DNA from: Actinomycetota bacterium
GTDB lineage: Bacteria > Actinomycetota > Acidimicrobiia > Acidimicrobiales > JAHWLA01
Direction: 5' to 3'
NCBI GenBank assembly: GCA_019347595.1
Contig: JAHWLA010000029.1
Location: 1 to 16,319, forward strand
DNA length: 16,319 bases
Shown one piece after another: positions 1 through 6,601 of this stretch. The translations under genes were made by a program, and so were the position numbers. How positions within the stretch are numbered: position 1 is the first letter of the stretch; each line of letters opens with the position of its first letter. Below the pieces are notes generated by a model, which saw only the letters and a program-made list of their open reading frames with translations, searched no databases and had not been told where the DNA came from.

Positions 1-1
1 C

Positions 2-1129
2 GTCGACCTGACCCGGGCGCTCGTCGCCGTCGACACCCAGAACCCGCCGGGCAACGAGCGCGAAGCGGTCGGCGTGTGCCGCGACGCGCTGGCTCGCTTC
101 GACGCCCGCTTCGAGGAGTTCGAGCCGGCGCCCGGGCGCACGTCGCTGGTGGCCACGGTGGGGACCGGCGAGCCCGGGCGGCCGACGCTGATCGTCAACG
201 GCCACCTCGACGTGGTGCCCGTGCACCGCGACGGGTGGACATGGGACCCCTTCGCGGGCGAGCTGGCCGACGGCCGCCTCTACGGCAGGGGGACGGCCGA
301 CATGAAGGGCGGCATCGCCGCGGCCATCGAGGCCCTCGCCGTCCTGCAACGGGCGGGGCGGGCGCCGGCGTGCGACGTGGTGTTCCACCTCGTCGCCGAC
401 GAGGAGCGGGGCGGGGCGCTGGGCACCGAGGCCATGGTGGCGGCCGGCTTGGTCCGCGGCGACGCCTGCGTGGTCCCCGAGCCGACGTCGCTCGACATCT
501 GCGTGGCCGAGCGCGGCCTCGTCGTCGGCACGGTCACGCTGCACGGCACGCCGGCCCACGGCAGCAGGCCGCGGGAAGGCGTGTCGGCTGTCGAAAAGGC
601 GGCCAAGGTGGTGCTCGCCCTCCACGCCGCCGAGTTCGACGGCGACCACCCGCTGCTGGGGTCACCCACGCTGAACGTCGGCGAGATCCGCGGCGGCACC
701 GGCCACAACACGGTGGCCGAGCGGTGCGAGGTCGTCATCGACCGACGGCTGCTGCCCGGCGCCACCCGGGCGTCGACCGAGGCCGAGCTGCGGGAGAAAA
801 TCGAGGCGCTCGGCGACAAGGAACTGCGCTACGACCTCGAACTGGGCGTCTTCGGCGAGGCGTCCGAGCTCGACCCCGGGCACGGGTTCGTGGCCCAGGT
901 GCGAGCAGCCATGGCCGCCGCGCTGGGCGAGGAGCACGAGGTCATCGGCATGACGTTCGCCACCGACGCCCGCTTCGTCCGCAACCAGGCGGGCATCCCC
1001 GCCGTGGTGCTCGGCCCCGGAGGGATCGACCAAGCTCACACCAACGACGAGTTCGTCGCCGTGGGCGAACTGGTCGACGCCGCCGCGCTGTACGCCGAGC
1101 TGTACGCCACGTTCACCGCCCCGGCGTGA
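2..1129 (+). CDS. M20 family metallopeptidase (ArgE/DapE/ACY1-like), 5' partial
   Basis: This is a zinc-dependent amidohydrolase/peptidase of the M20 family, probably cytoplasmic, that cleaves N-acyl amino acids, succinylated amino acids or small peptides. The exact substrate cannot be read. The frame is open from base 2, and the first residues (VDLTRALVAVDTQNPPGNE) match the usual M20 N-terminus, so only a few residues are missing. An internal GTG at 74 would remove this conserved block and is not the start. In visible-residue numbering, metal and catalytic residues are all present: H68 in NGHLDVV, bridging D100 in GRGTADMKGG, E134/E135 in ADEERGG, E160 in VVPEPT and H346 in QAHTNDEF. The lid/dimerisation domain lies roughly at 175-290 and includes GTPAHGSRP. 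The stop overlaps the GTG start of the MFS gene by four bases, which suggests translational coupling. The family call is firm; the choice of ArgE, DapE or aminoacylase is open. Confidence 0.93.
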   Translation, partial: VDLTRALVAVDTQNPPGNEREAVGVCRDALARFDARFEEFEPAPGRTSLVATVGTGEPGRPTLIVNGHLDVVPVHRDGWTWDPFAGELADGRLYGRGTADMKGGIAAAIEALAVLQRAGRAPACDVVFHLVADEERGGALGTEAMVAAGLVRGDACVVPEPTSLDICVAERGLVVGTVTLHGTPAHGSRPREGVSAVEKAAKVVLALHAAEFDGDHPLLGSPTLNVGEIRGGTGHNTVAERCEVVIDRRLLPGATRASTEAELREKIEALGDKELRYDLELGVFGEASELDPGHGFVAQVRAAMAAALGEEHEVIGMTFATDARFVRNQAGIPAVVLGPGGIDQAHTNDEFVAVGELVDAAALYAELYATFTAPA

Positions 1130-2637
1130 GCCGCGTCGTCACCGAGGCGGTCGTCGAGCGCGGCCGACTGGACAACATCCTGCGACCTCGTGACGGGTTC
1201 GTGAAGGAGGCGGCGCGCGGCGACGGCAGCTACGCCGCCGTCGACGGCCCGGTGTCGTCGTACGAGCGGCGGGTGACGGTGACCGACGCCGGCGACGGGC
1301 GGGCGAACGTGCGCCAGGAAGTCGAGTTCCGGCTCGCCATCCCGTACTTCGGCTGGCTGTTCGTGCACGCGTCCCGCCGACTGCTGGGCCGGCTCGGCCA
1401 CGGCTCCATGCCGTGGTGGGCCCCGCCTGATCGCGTGGACGCCCATACCGCCACGACGATCGGCGGCATCTGCCTGCTGTCGTGGGTGGCGGGCTACATG
1501 GGGACGATCCTCACGCAGACAATCACCTTCGCCGCCGAGGAGTTCGGGAGCGGACAGGGGGCGCAGGGCGTCGCCTTGGCCGCCGTGCGCGCCGACTTCC
1601 TCATCACGGTGGCGCTGGTGGGGCTGGCCGACCGGCGGGGGCGGCGGGCTGTGCTGTTGGCCACGGCGACGGTGGCGTGCGTGCTGACGGCGACGGGTGC
1701 ACTGGCCCCGTCGCTGGCATGGCTGGCGGGCAGCCAGGTGCTGGCCCGCGGGTTCGTGACGGCGGCGGGGATCGTCATCGCCATCGTGGCGGTGGAGGAG
1801 ATGCCGGCCGGCAGCCGGGCCTACGCGGTCAGCCTGCTGGCGCTGGCCGCCGCGGGCGGGGCGGGCATGTGCGTGATGCTGCTGCGCCTGTGCGACCTGG
1901 CGACGTGGGGGTGGCGGCTGCTCTACCTGGTGCCGCTGCTCGGCATCCCCGTGGTGCGCCACGTGGGCCGGGGGCTGCCCGAGAGCCGGCGCTTCCGGGC
2001 GCCGCACGCGGAGACGGGCGTCGCCGGGCACGGCAACCGGCTGTGGCTGCTCGCCGTTTCGGCCTTCCTGCTGGCCGTGTTCGTCACCCCCGCCTCGCAG
2101 TTCCAGAACGAGTACCTGCGCACGGAGCGCGGCTACACGGGCGGGACAATCAGCCTGTTCACCATCCTCACCGGCACGCCGGGGTTCATCGGCATCGTGG
2201 CGGGCGGGCGCCTGGCCGAGCACGGGCGCCGGCTGGTGGGCGCGGTGGCCATCGTGGTGGGCGTCGGCTCGACCCTGCTCGTGTACCTGACGACCGGGTG
2301 GCCCATCTGGGCGTGGTCGCTGCTGGGGTCGATCCTGGGGGCGGCGGCGGTGCCCGCCCTGGGCGTGTACGGGCCGGAGCTGTTCCCGACGGGGCTGCGG
2401 GGCAAGGCCAACGGGCTCATCAGCGGCGCGGGCCGGGTGGGCAGCGTGATCGGGTTGGTGGCCGTGGGGTGGTTCGCCGACCGCACCGGCCGGCTGTCGT
2501 CGGGGCTGTCGGTGCTGGCGCTGGGCCCTGCGCTCCTGGCGCTGCTGGTGCTGGTCGCCTACCCGGAGACCGCCCACCGCGAGCTGGAGGACCTCAACCC
2601 CGAGGACGCTCCACCGCCCCTCGGTTCTGGTCCGTAG
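1126..2637 (+). CDS. MFS transporter with about 105-residue soluble N-terminal extension
   Basis: This is a predicted 503-residue secondary transporter of the major facilitator superfamily in the inner membrane; the substrate is unknown. GTG at 1126 is chosen because it overlaps the TGA of the M20 gene (GTGA), whereas farther-upstream starts would be buried in that gene. Residues 1-105 are not membrane-like and include ERRVTVTDAGDGRANVRQ followed by FRLAIPYFGWLF, a strand-rich stretch before the first membrane helix at about 111-130. About a dozen hydrophobic segments follow. The MFS loop 2-3 signature appears as GLADRRGRR near residue 166, and a second copy appears as GGRLAEHGRRL in the C-terminal half. 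PELFPTGLRGKANG is typical of sugar-transporter-like MFS proteins. Co-translation with the peptidase suggests uptake or export of a peptide or acyl-amino-acid substrate, which is inference. The tail after residue 480 is acidic and proline-rich. Confidence 0.88.
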   Translation: MSRVVTEAVVERGRLDNILRPRDGFVKEAARGDGSYAAVDGPVSSYERRVTVTDAGDGRANVRQEVEFRLAIPYFGWLFVHASRRLLGRLGHGSMPWWAPPDRVDAHTATTIGGICLLSWVAGYMGTILTQTITFAAEEFGSGQGAQGVALAAVRADFLITVALVGLADRRGRRAVLLATATVACVLTATGALAPSLAWLAGSQVLARGFVTAAGIVIAIVAVEEMPAGSRAYAVSLLALAAAGGAGMCVMLLRLCDLATWGWRLLYLVPLLGIPVVRHVGRGLPESRRFRAPHAETGVAGHGNRLWLLAVSAFLLAVFVTPASQFQNEYLRTERGYTGGTISLFTILTGTPGFIGIVAGGRLAEHGRRLVGAVAIVVGVGSTLLVYLTTGWPIWAWSLLGSILGAAAVPALGVYGPELFPTGLRGKANGLISGAGRVGSVIGLVAVGWFADRTGRLSSGLSVLALGPALLALLVLVAYPETAHRELEDLNPEDAPPPLGSGP

Positions 2638-2673
2638 ATCTCGCACGTACGTGCGAGATCTGCGTACCAGAAC
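2624..2673. terminator. 50-bp near-perfect inverted repeat, probable bidirectional terminator
   Basis: The core 2636-2661 is a perfect 26-bp palindrome: AGATCTCGCACGT followed by its exact complement, with no loop. Outside it the arms continue to pair to 2624 and 2673, including GTTCTGGT on the left with ACCAGAAC on the right. Only one mismatch (2632/2665) and one G-T pair (2635/2662) interrupt the 25-bp arms. It covers the stop codon of the upstream MFS gene and ends 15 bp before the stop of the convergent glycosylphosphotransferase gene. Position and symmetry suit termination in both directions. There is no T-tract, so Rho-independent action is uncertain. A protein-binding site or mobile palindromic repeat is an alternative. 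Confidence 0.6.
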
Positions 2674-2687
2674 GAGCGGGGCCTCGG

Positions 2688-4181
2688 CTAGTACGCGCCC
2701 TTTTGGGAGAGCACCACCGGGACGGTGCGCAGGATGATGCCGATGTCGTGGGCGATCGACCAGTTGTCGACGTAGTAAAGGTCCCAGCGCTGGTACTGCG
2801 AGAAGCTGGAGTCGCTGCGCCCCCGCACCTGCCACATCCCCGTGATGCCCGGCTGCACCCGCAACCGCTCGAACAGCTCGGGCCCCCACTGGGTGACCTC
2901 GGAGGGCAGGGCAGGCCGAGGTCCCACCAGGCTCATCTCGCCGCGCACCACGTTCCAGAGCTGCGGCAGCTCGTCGATCGACAGTTTGCGCAGCACCCGG
3001 CCCACCCGGGTCACGCGCGGGTCCTCGCGCACCTTGAACAGCGGCCCGTCGGCTTCGTTGAGCAGCCGGATTTCTTCGATGCGGCTCTCGGCGTCGCACA
3101 CCATGGTGCGCAGCTTCAGCACGTGGAACCGGCGGCCGCGGCGTCCCACCCGCTCCTGCTTGAACACCACGGGGCCGGGCGACGTGGCCTTGATGGCGAC
3201 GGCGGCGACCGCCAGGATCGGGGCGCTGACCACCAGGCCGAACAGGGCGAAGGTCACGTCGAAGGCCCGCTTGGCGACGCCGTGCCAGCCGCCCCGCCGC
3301 ACCGGCTCGACGTAGAGGACGGGGAACCGGCCCAGCGGCCGCACGGCCAGGCGGGTGGCGTCGATGTCCTTCAGCGACGACGACAACTCGACATGGATGC
3401 CTGCATCGGTGAGGACGCGGGCGAGTCGGTTGCTCGTCTCCAGGTCGACGTCGGTGGTGGCGACGAGCACGCCGCTGGCGCCCGCCATGCGCACCTGCTC
3501 GGCCACCTTGTTGCGCACGTCGAGGACCGGCCCGTACTCCCGCAGCCGCTCGTCGGCCTCCTCGCGGCGGCCCAGCAGGCCGACCACGCGGTAGCCCAGC
3601 TCGGGCTGCTCCTCCAGCATGGCGGCGAGAGCGACGGCCTCGTTGCCGGTGCCCGCGATCACCACGTGACGCAGGCAGTGGCCCCGGCGCCGCAGGACGT
3701 TGAAGGCGTGGCGCACCACCTCGCGCTCGACGGCGAGGACGGCGACGCCGGCCACGAACAGGGCCACCAGCCACGACCGGGGCACCAGCTTGCCGAGTGC
3801 GTAGGCGACCACGGCGGTGACGACGACGCTGATGCCGACGGCGTGGAGCACGCGCTGGAGCTCGTCGCGCCGGGTGGTGATGTGGCGGGCGTGGTACAGC
3901 CGGTAGCGGGCGAACGTCACCAGCCACAGCGGCAGCGCCACCGCGCACACCGTGGTGTAGGCGACGGGGCCCGCCGAGGCACCGTCGGTGGGGAGGAGGT
4001 GGCCGATTCGGGCGACGAGCACCATCGCCGCCACCACGGCGAGCCCGTCCGCGGCGACGACGCCGATCCGAGCCAGCCGCCCCACGGTCGCCCGGGTGCC
4101 GACGGCGGCGGCGCGGGCAAGGAGATCCTGAGCGCCGGCGATCGACAGGTCTGTCGACTGTCCTGAGTTGATCGCTTTCAT
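2688..4181 (-). CDS. Exopolysaccharide polyprenyl glycosylphosphotransferase (WbaP/CpsE type)
   Basis: This is a 497-residue membrane enzyme that transfers a sugar-1-phosphate from a nucleotide sugar to undecaprenyl (or decaprenyl) phosphate, the first step of exopolysaccharide or surface glycan assembly. Hydrophobic segments lie near 37-57, 75-92, 114-131 and 137-152. A Rossmann-like CoA-binding region follows (VVIAGTGNEAVALA, about 173-265). The catalytic PglC-like domain starts with the membrane-inserted helix at 305-330. It carries FKQERVGRRGRRF, LKLRTM, the catalytic Asp-Glu pair D403-E404 in SIDELPQLWNVV, SLVGPRPALP and PGITGMWQVRGR, and the protein ends in SQKGAY. Length and order match full-size family members. 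The ATG at 4181 has only a weak ribosome-binding site and lies 78 bp after the stop of the sortase-anchored protein gene, so the two may share a transcript. No glycosyltransferase cluster is adjacent inside this window. Sugar specificity is unknown. Confidence 0.95.
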   Translation of the reverse strand: MKAINSGQSTDLSIAGAQDLLARAAAVGTRATVGRLARIGVVAADGLAVVAAMVLVARIGHLLPTDGASAGPVAYTTVCAVALPLWLVTFARYRLYHARHITTRRDELQRVLHAVGISVVVTAVVAYALGKLVPRSWLVALFVAGVAVLAVEREVVRHAFNVLRRRGHCLRHVVIAGTGNEAVALAAMLEEQPELGYRVVGLLGRREEADERLREYGPVLDVRNKVAEQVRMAGASGVLVATTDVDLETSNRLARVLTDAGIHVELSSSLKDIDATRLAVRPLGRFPVLYVEPVRRGGWHGVAKRAFDVTFALFGLVVSAPILAVAAVAIKATSPGPVVFKQERVGRRGRRFHVLKLRTMVCDAESRIEEIRLLNEADGPLFKVREDPRVTRVGRVLRKLSIDELPQLWNVVRGEMSLVGPRPALPSEVTQWGPELFERLRVQPGITGMWQVRGRSDSSFSQYQRWDLYYVDNWSIAHDIGIILRTVPVVLSQKGAY

Positions 4182-4244
4182 GTGCGCTCGATCAGACGGT
4201 CAAAGGCGGACAGGACGAATACTGCCGAGCCGGCGGCGCCGACT

Positions 4245-4262
4245 GGCGGATCAGGCGGATCA
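4245..4262. repeat. Two tandem copies of a 9-bp unit
   Basis: GGCGGATCA is repeated exactly at 4245-4253 and 4254-4262. The second copy contains the stop codon of the sortase-anchored protein gene. It is probably a short slippage duplication at the gene end; no function is inferred. Confidence 0.5.
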
Positions 4263-4559
4263 GGAGGTGACCGCCCGCGTGCGCCCACGGCGAACGAGGA
4301 CGGTGCCGACGCCGATGGCGCCTGCACCCAGGGCGGCCAAGCCGAGGACGTCGCCGCCGGTCACGGCCAGCGACCCGGTGTCGCGGGACACTGTGGTGCC
4401 GGCCACGCGGGTGGGCCGCTCGGGACGGCTGAACGTCTCGCCGCTCACCTCGGTCGGCTCGCGGGTGTAGTCGTCGACTTGCGCGTATGCCGCTACCGGC
4501 ATGGCCAACGCCAGCCCTGCCGCCACGGTGCCGCCTAGGATCCTGCTTCGAACGCTCAT
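4260..4559 (-). CDS. Small LAxTG cell-wall-anchored protein (class E sortase substrate)
   Basis: This is a 99-residue exported protein that sortase would attach covalently to the cell wall. A signal peptide spans residues 1-26 (MSVRSRILGG, then a hydrophobic core ending AYA before Gln27). The C-terminal sorting signal is LAVTG at 64-68, a hydrophobic stretch at 71-89 and an Arg-rich tail (RRGRTR). Actinobacterial class E sortases are known to prefer LAxTG over LPxTG. The mature exposed part is only about 37 residues and holds two imperfect 14-residue repeats, EPTEVSGETFSRPE and RPTRVAGTTVSRDT (7 of 14 identical). The ATG at 4559 is supported by the signal peptide, the purine-rich AGGGAAGGG just upstream and a matching promoter. 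Longer in-frame upstream extensions lack a signal sequence and were rejected. No sortase gene is in the window. The role is unknown; a small wall adhesin, spacer or scaffold is possible. Confidence 0.82.
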   Translation of the reverse strand: MSVRSRILGGTVAAGLALAMPVAAYAQVDDYTREPTEVSGETFSRPERPTRVAGTTVSRDTGSLAVTGGDVLGLAALGAGAIGVGTVLVRRGRTRAVTS

Positions 4560-4598
4560 CGGGTCCCTTCCCTCTTCGTCGCCCTGGGACGTTTCCCC

Positions 4599-4627
4599 AC
4601 TGTACCGCCACTCTGAGTAGCGGACAA
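4599..4627 (-). promoter_or_regulatory. Sigma-70-type promoter for the LAxTG protein gene
   Basis: Reading the minus strand, TTGTCC (4627-4622) and TACAGT (4604-4599) are separated by exactly 17 bp, which resembles a housekeeping -35/-10 pair. Transcription would start near 4592 and give a leader of about 30-35 nt that contains the AGGGAAGGG ribosome-binding region before the ATG at 4559. This is one of the few starts in the window with a conventional leader. Confidence 0.5.
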
Positions 4628-4666
4628 CGGGAAACCGCCGGAGCTTTCGCCGCGATTCCCGCGTTG
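4625..4666 (-). terminator. Weak stem-loop downstream of the hydrolase gene
   Basis: CGGGAA at 4628-4633 pairs with TTCCCG at 4656-4661, and CAA/TTG extend the stem across a 2-nt bulge. A short inner stem, CGG/CCG, can form in the loop. It lies 76 bp beyond the stop of the hydrolase gene and could end that transcript. There is no U-tract and it overlaps the -35 of the next gene, so this is tentative. The rest of 4560-4741 shows only an 11-bp direct repeat, ACGCCCGAATC, at 4679-4689 and 4733-4743. Confidence 0.25.
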
Positions 4667-4741
4667 CAGGCCGCGCAAACGCCCGAATCGCTCGCACCGC
4701 TCGCGCCCAACGCGCGCAAAGAGCGTTCGCTGACGCCCGAA

Positions 4742-5326
4742 TCAGCCGCTGACCAGCACTTCTACCCATTCGCGCACTGCGGCCGCCACCTCGGCGTCCT
4801 TCCGCCGCAGCCCGTGGTCGCCGCCCTCGATCCAGCGGTGCGCGACCGGGCCGGGGATGGCCGCAGTGTGCGCGTGGAGCTCGTCGGGGGTGGCGAAGGC
4901 GTCGCGCGTCCCGCTGACGAACAGGCACGGCAGTGCCAACCGCGAGAAGTGCTCGACCCGCAGCCGGTCGGGCTTGCCCGGCGGATGGAGCGGATAGCTG
5001 ACGAGCACGAGGCCCAGCGCGGGCAGGCCCTCGGCCACGGCCATGGAGCACATGCGCCCGCCCATCGACCGCCCGCCCAGCACGACGCGCTCGGGCGCCA
5101 CGCCGGCGCGGGCGGCGAGCGCGTCGGCGCCCTGGCGGACGGCGGCGAGGAGGACGGGCGGCTTGTCGGGCGCCCGGCGGCCCGCCTGGCGGTACGGGAA
5201 GTCCATGCGCTCGACGACCACCCCGCACGCCGAGAGCGCCTCGTCCATGGCGACCAGCGCCGACTGGTCGCGGTCGGCGCCCGCCCCCGGCGTGAGGAGC
5301 AGGGCGGCCTGCTTACGCGCCGGCAA
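4742..5326 (-). CDS. Alpha/beta hydrolase, KANL3/Tex30-like small family
   Basis: This is a 194-residue, soluble alpha/beta-hydrolase-fold protein. The nucleophile elbow is VVLGGRSMGGR with Ser87; the acid is Asp142 in FVSGTRDAF and the histidine is His171 in EGGDHGL, so the triad is complete and correctly ordered. The N-terminal LLLTPGAGADRD supplies the oxyanion-hole strand. The short length and lack of a lid match the Tex30/KANL3-like and dienelactone-hydrolase-like groups, whose substrates are mostly undefined. The start is a TTG at 5326, the only start in frame that keeps the first beta-strand; a stop closes the frame just upstream. It overlaps the last 14 bases of the J-domain gene, suggesting translational coupling. 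No good Shine-Dalgarno sequence precedes it. Confidence 0.85.
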   Translation of the reverse strand: MPARKQAALLLTPGAGADRDQSALVAMDEALSACGVVVERMDFPYRQAGRRAPDKPPVLLAAVRQGADALAARAGVAPERVVLGGRSMGGRMCSMAVAEGLPALGLVLVSYPLHPPGKPDRLRVEHFSRLALPCLFVSGTRDAFATPDELHAHTAAIPGPVAHRWIEGGDHGLRRKDAEVAAAVREWVEVLVSG

Positions 5327-6011
5327 GGAGGATCCGCTTGGCTTCGGTCAGGTCGGTGATCCGCGTGCCCGCCGCCTCGGCCGCCGCCCCGTGGTCGGGG
5401 TGGGCGTCGCGGACCAGCGTGCGGAAGCGGCGCACGATGTCGCTGCGGGCGGGCTCGGTCTCCACACTGAAGCCCAGCACGGTCAGCGCCCAGGCCTCGT
5501 CGCCCGGTCGCCGCCACGGCCTGTAGGCCGCCTCGTCCGATGTCAGATACCGCATGAGACGGTCGTCGGGGTCGCCCTCCCAGCGGGTGGCCCGCCGGAG
5601 CAGCCGGAACACGTCGGGGCGCACCTTGTACGACAGCATCCCCGCCGCGTAGGCGGCGCCCAGCGCCTGGGGCAGGACGGCGCCGTGCTCGTCGAGCTCG
5701 AGCGCCATGGCCTCGCCGTCGCCGACGAGCCGGTGACGGCTGCGATCGAGGCCGTGGGTGTCGGTCTGGAAGCGGTGCCGCAGGCGGGGCTGGGCGATGC
5801 GCCGTCCTCGCTCGAGGTCGACCAGGAGGCGGTCGAGCTCGTCGCGCGCCTCGTCGTCGAGGCGAGGCAGGCAGGCGCCCACGATGGCGGCGAGGAGCAG
5901 CCCGCCGAAGCCGGGCGACGGCTCGGTCGGCAGGTACAGCTCGCCCAGCGCCACGCGACGCGTCGGCGCGATGGCCCGGGAGTGCCGGATCTCCAACTCC
6001 GCCAGCAGCAC
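5313..6011 (-). CDS. Protein with C-terminal J-domain (DnaJ-like), unknown N-terminal region
   Basis: This is a 232-residue cytoplasmic protein. A J-domain occupies about residues 173-228: AWALTVLGFS starts helix I, then comes the invariant His-Pro-Asp at 204-206 (VRDAHPDHG), and TEAKRILL is the last helix. The HPD loop is what stimulates Hsp70 ATPase, so a DnaK partner is expected from family knowledge. Residues 1-170 are not recognised; they contain a hydrophobic helix (GFGGLLLAAIVGACL, about 34-48), an Arg/Asp-rich helical part and VRPDVFRLLRRATRWEGDPD. J-domains are usually N-terminal, so this C-terminal placement marks an atypical co-chaperone. The GTG at 6011 lacks a Shine-Dalgarno sequence but lies 7 nt after a TAGCGT -10 box, fitting a leaderless mRNA. 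The gene overlaps the downstream hydrolase gene by 14 bases. Confidence 0.82.
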   Translation of the reverse strand: MLLAELEIRHSRAIAPTRRVALGELYLPTEPSPGFGGLLLAAIVGACLPRLDDEARDELDRLLVDLERGRRIAQPRLRHRFQTDTHGLDRSRHRLVGDGEAMALELDEHGAVLPQALGAAYAAGMLSYKVRPDVFRLLRRATRWEGDPDDRLMRYLTSDEAAYRPWRRPGDEAWALTVLGFSVETEPARSDIVRRFRTLVRDAHPDHGAAAEAAGTRITDLTEAKRILLAGA

Positions 6012-6018
6012 GGTCGCG

Positions 6019-6024
6019 ACGCTA
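6019..6024 (-). promoter_or_regulatory. -10 box TAGCGT, leaderless promoter for the J-domain gene
   Basis: On the minus strand TAGCGT is followed by 7 nt (CGCGACC) and then the GTG start at 6011. Transcription would begin at or near the GTG, giving a leaderless mRNA. No convincing -35 is visible, as is common for TAnnnT promoters in actinobacteria. Confidence 0.4.
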
Positions 6025-6051
6025 CCGGGGCGGGAACGCTTGTGCGGCCGG

Positions 6052-6597
6052 TTACACCAGGGTGCGCAACAGGTCGCGCAAGACGGCTGCGTCGCCGACC
6101 ACCACGTTGTCGTCGGTCTCCTCCTGGAGGGCCTGGGCCACCGCGGCGGAGCGGCGGCGCACCTGGTCCCACGTGGCGTCGTCGATGCCGAACGGCTGGG
6201 GCAGGGCGAGCACCGCCTGAGCGGCCGAGATCACCTCGGCGGCCAGCTCGACCTGGACGGGGTTGGCGTTGGCCAGGCGGTCGACGGCGACGAAGAGGTC
6301 GGCCATCGTCTCGTAGCGCTCCTCGTCGTCCTCGCCGTCGTCGTCCACGGGGTCGAGCGCGTCGGGGAACTCGACCTGGTCGAGCAGGTCGTCGACCCGG
6401 GCTTCGTCGGCCTCCGCAACCAACAGCTCGTCGCCGTCCCACTGGTGGACGATGCCCTCGGTGGTGAGGAGCAGCGAGAGCTTGGCCCTGTCCTCCTCGT
6501 TCCACTCGTCGAGCTCGTAGACGAGCGGTTCGTGGTCGTCCTCGGCCGCGTCCCCGGCCCTGTCCGCTGGGTGCGGTCCGCCCGGCTCGATCGTCAT
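6052..6597 (-). CDS. Acidic conserved hypothetical protein (181 aa)
   Basis: I do not recognise this gene with certainty. It encodes a strongly acidic, soluble protein. Residues 1-25 are charged and disordered-looking. About 26-77 form a compact alpha/beta segment (KLSLLLTTEGIVHQWDGDEL, then LVAEADEARVDDLLDQVE) that resembles DUF2007-like putative signal-transducing domains in which a short sequence ends in a 'DELLV' strand; that resemblance is inference. An Asp/Glu-rich linker (82-94) leads to a helical domain (95-181). ATG at 6597 is preferred over longer in-frame starts because it lies only 4 nt after the stop of the S9 peptidase gene, and the upstream extension is a low-complexity Arg/Pro/Ser shadow of that gene. 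Co-translation with the peptidase is likely. There are no membrane segments or catalytic motifs. Confidence 0.75.
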   Translation of the reverse strand: MTIEPGGPHPADRAGDAAEDDHEPLVYELDEWNEEDRAKLSLLLTTEGIVHQWDGDELLVAEADEARVDDLLDQVEFPDALDPVDDDGEDDEERYETMADLFVAVDRLANANPVQVELAAEVISAAQAVLALPQPFGIDDATWDQVRRRSAAVAQALQEETDDNVVVGDAAVLRDLLRTLV

Positions 6598-6601
6598 GGC
6601 G

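Noticed and set aside
1036..3948. Very long minus-strand open frame (970 codons) across the M20, MFS and glycosylphosphotransferase genes
   Set aside because: It is Arg/His/Gly/Pro-rich low complexity without domains, and it lies over well-identified genes. Long antisense open frames are expected at this GC content.
1482..4166. Plus-strand open frame of 894 codons through the palindrome and antisense to the glycosylphosphotransferase
   Set aside because: It contradicts two clear genes, and its composition is that of a GC-rich shadow frame.
4679..4743. Exact 11-bp direct repeat ACGCCCGAATC as an attachment site
   Set aside because: No integrase, tRNA or mobile gene is nearby, and the repeat is short, so chance or local duplication is sufficient.
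4560..5228. Longer in-frame extension of the LAxTG protein gene
   Set aside because: It has no signal sequence at its start and runs antisense-like through the hydrolase gene. ATG 4559 begins a clean signal peptide behind a promoter.
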